Of a DNA stretch of 22,370 bases, positions 21,669 to 22,370 are shown piece by piece. Position numbers and translations under genes: made by a program. The stretch is taken from contig JAUVEE010000004.1 of NCBI GenBank assembly GCA_030594935.1, positions 1-22,370 on the forward strand, read 5' to 3'. The stretch comes from a bacterium (GTDB taxonomy: Bacteria; Patescibacteriota; Minisyncoccia; Minisyncoccales; JAGLPU01). The notes under the pieces are model-generated. The model searched no databases. It was not told the origin of the DNA and saw only the letters and a program-made list of their open reading frames with translations. The stretch's first letter is position 1. Every line of letters starts with the position of its first letter.

Positions 21669-21718
21669 AATTAAAAGGTCGCCTTTAATTTACGGCAAAG
21701 CAGAACATTTTCTGTTTT
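21669..21718 (+). promoter_or_regulatory. Two hairpins in the groES leader
   Basis: The first stem pairs AATTAAAAGG (21669-21678) with CCTTTAATT (21682-21690), nine pairs with A673 bulged and a TCG loop. The second pairs AAAGCAGAA (21697-21705) with TTCTGTTTT (21710-21718), nine pairs including one G-U, with a CATT loop and a T-rich tail. The second ends 15 bases before the ATG. They may control translation or transcript yield of the chaperonin genes; the second could also be a weak terminator. Confidence 0.4.
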
Positions 21719-21733
21719 TTGTTTCACTAAATT

Positions 21734-22042
21734 ATGAACATAAAACCATTATCAGATCATATTCTTATTGAGACTATCGCTCAAGAAGAAAAAACCAAAT
21801 CCGGAATTTTGCTTCCGGAAACAGTGGAAAAAGAAAAGCCGGAGCAGGGCAAAGTAGTAGCTGTCGGTTCAGGCAAGAAGACTTCTTCCGGGAACATTAT
21901 TCCTTTGGAAGTGAAAGTAGGGGACACGGTCTTATTCACCAAATACAGCCCCAATGAGATAAAAATTAACGACAAAGAATATTTAATCGTTCGGGAGGAA
22001 GATATTCTGGCGATTCTTGGGGAAGCTCAAGAAGAACTATAA
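21734..22042 (+). CDS. groES: Co-chaperonin GroES
   Basis: GroES caps GroEL and closes the folding chamber. The beta-barrel core starts MNIKPLSDHILIE. The mobile loop that docks on GroEL is EEKTKSGILLPET (residues 18-30). KPEQGKVVAVGSGK and VKVGDTVLFTKYSPNEIKI follow in the family order, and the C-terminus has REEDILAILG. The length of 102 residues is slightly above the usual 95-97 because of a short EAQEEL tail. groEL begins 6 bases after its stop, the standard pair. Confidence 0.96.
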   Translation: MNIKPLSDHILIETIAQEEKTKSGILLPETVEKEKPEQGKVVAVGSGKKTSSGNIIPLEVKVGDTVLFTKYSPNEIKINDKEYLIVREEDILAILGEAQEEL

Positions 22043-22048
22043 ACAATT

Positions 22049-22370
22049 ATGGCAAAACAAATAGTATATAAAGAAGACGCCCGCAAACAATTAAAAATCG
22101 GGGCAGATAAATTAGCTGACGCTATTAAGGTGACTTTAGGCCCCAAAGGCAGAAACGTTGTTCTAGACAAGGGATTCGGAGCTCCCACTATCACTAATGA
22201 CGGAGTCAGTATTGCCAAGGAGATAGAATTGGAGGACAAAGTGGAAAACTTGGGAGCGGAAATCGTCAAAGAAGCGTCGGAAAAAACCAATGATGTGGCC
22301 GGAGACGGAACCACCACCGCGGTAATTCTGACTCAGGCAATGATTGCCGAAGGCTTGAAAAACGTAGCCG
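22049..22370 (+). CDS. groEL: Chaperonin GroEL, 5' part only
   Basis: GroEL is the 14-mer ATP-driven folding chamber. The window holds the first 107 codons, starting MAKQIVYKEDARKQL. LGPKGRNVVLDKGFG at 30-44 and DVAGDGTTTA at 82-91 form the ATP pocket in the equatorial domain. The gene runs off the right edge with no frame break seen. It has no Shine-Dalgarno site; the close groES stop suggests coupled translation. Confidence 0.97.
   Translation, partial: MAKQIVYKEDARKQLKIGADKLADAIKVTLGPKGRNVVLDKGFGAPTITNDGVSIAKEIELEDKVENLGAEIVKEASEKTNDVAGDGTTTAVILTQAMIAEGLKNVA

Overview
This is a bacterial chromosome segment that looks like a Candidate Phyla Radiation (Patescibacteria, probably Parcubacteria-like) genome. 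The grounds are short informational proteins (RpoB 1071 aa, RpoC 1188 aa, S18 65 aa, RecA 331 aa without an acidic tail), a type IV pilin-like protein fused to a LamG domain, a cupin-type glucose-6-phosphate isomerase, and tight gene packing. No Shine-Dalgarno site lies at a normal distance before any start codon. The standard code fits: no in-frame TGA is needed. Taxonomy is an inference from these traits, since no 16S rRNA gene is present.

Layout. Positions 1-390 hold a 50-codon ORF of unknown function and the rpoB leader, with a good promoter, a terminator-like hairpin and a G-rich stretch. Positions 391-11243 (+) form one run: rpoB, rpoC, ftsK, a pilin/LamG gene and recA, closed by a bidirectional terminator at 11246-11270. 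Positions 11272-12376 (-) are rpsR, ssb and rpsF, transcribed as rpsF-ssb-rpsR. Positions 12444-15474 (+) are a phosphomannomutase/phosphoglucomutase, dcd, a cysteine hydrolase and a CYTH protein; the last two are clearly AT-richer. Positions 15480-21582 (-) are transcribed as a small membrane protein (PF04020-like), secG, a solute-binding protein with an inserted peptidoglycan-binding domain, cupin PGI, tRNA-Leu(CAG), RNase J and trpS. Positions 21734-22370 (+) are groES and the start of groEL, cut by the window edge. There is no gene-free stretch above 300 bases; the longest is 154-390.

How it works together. The window is mostly housekeeping: transcription (rpoBC), chromosome segregation and recombination (ftsK, recA, ssb), translation (S6, S18, tRNA-Leu, TrpRS), RNA turnover (RNase J), secretion (SecG), folding (GroES/EL) and sugar-phosphate and nucleotide metabolism. 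Surface functions are the pilin/LamG protein and the peptidoglycan-binding solute-binding protein.

The most unusual signal is regulatory. Both divergent intergenic regions (rpsF|pmm near 12410 and the membrane gene|groES near 21623) are near two-fold symmetric promoters. A palindrome carries -35 hexamers for both strands, both spacers are 17 bp, and three of the four -10 elements are extended (TGn) and lie so close to the ATG that the mRNA should be leaderless or nearly so. secG also has an extended -10 placed for a leaderless start. All promoter calls are from reading the sequence and have no experimental support here.
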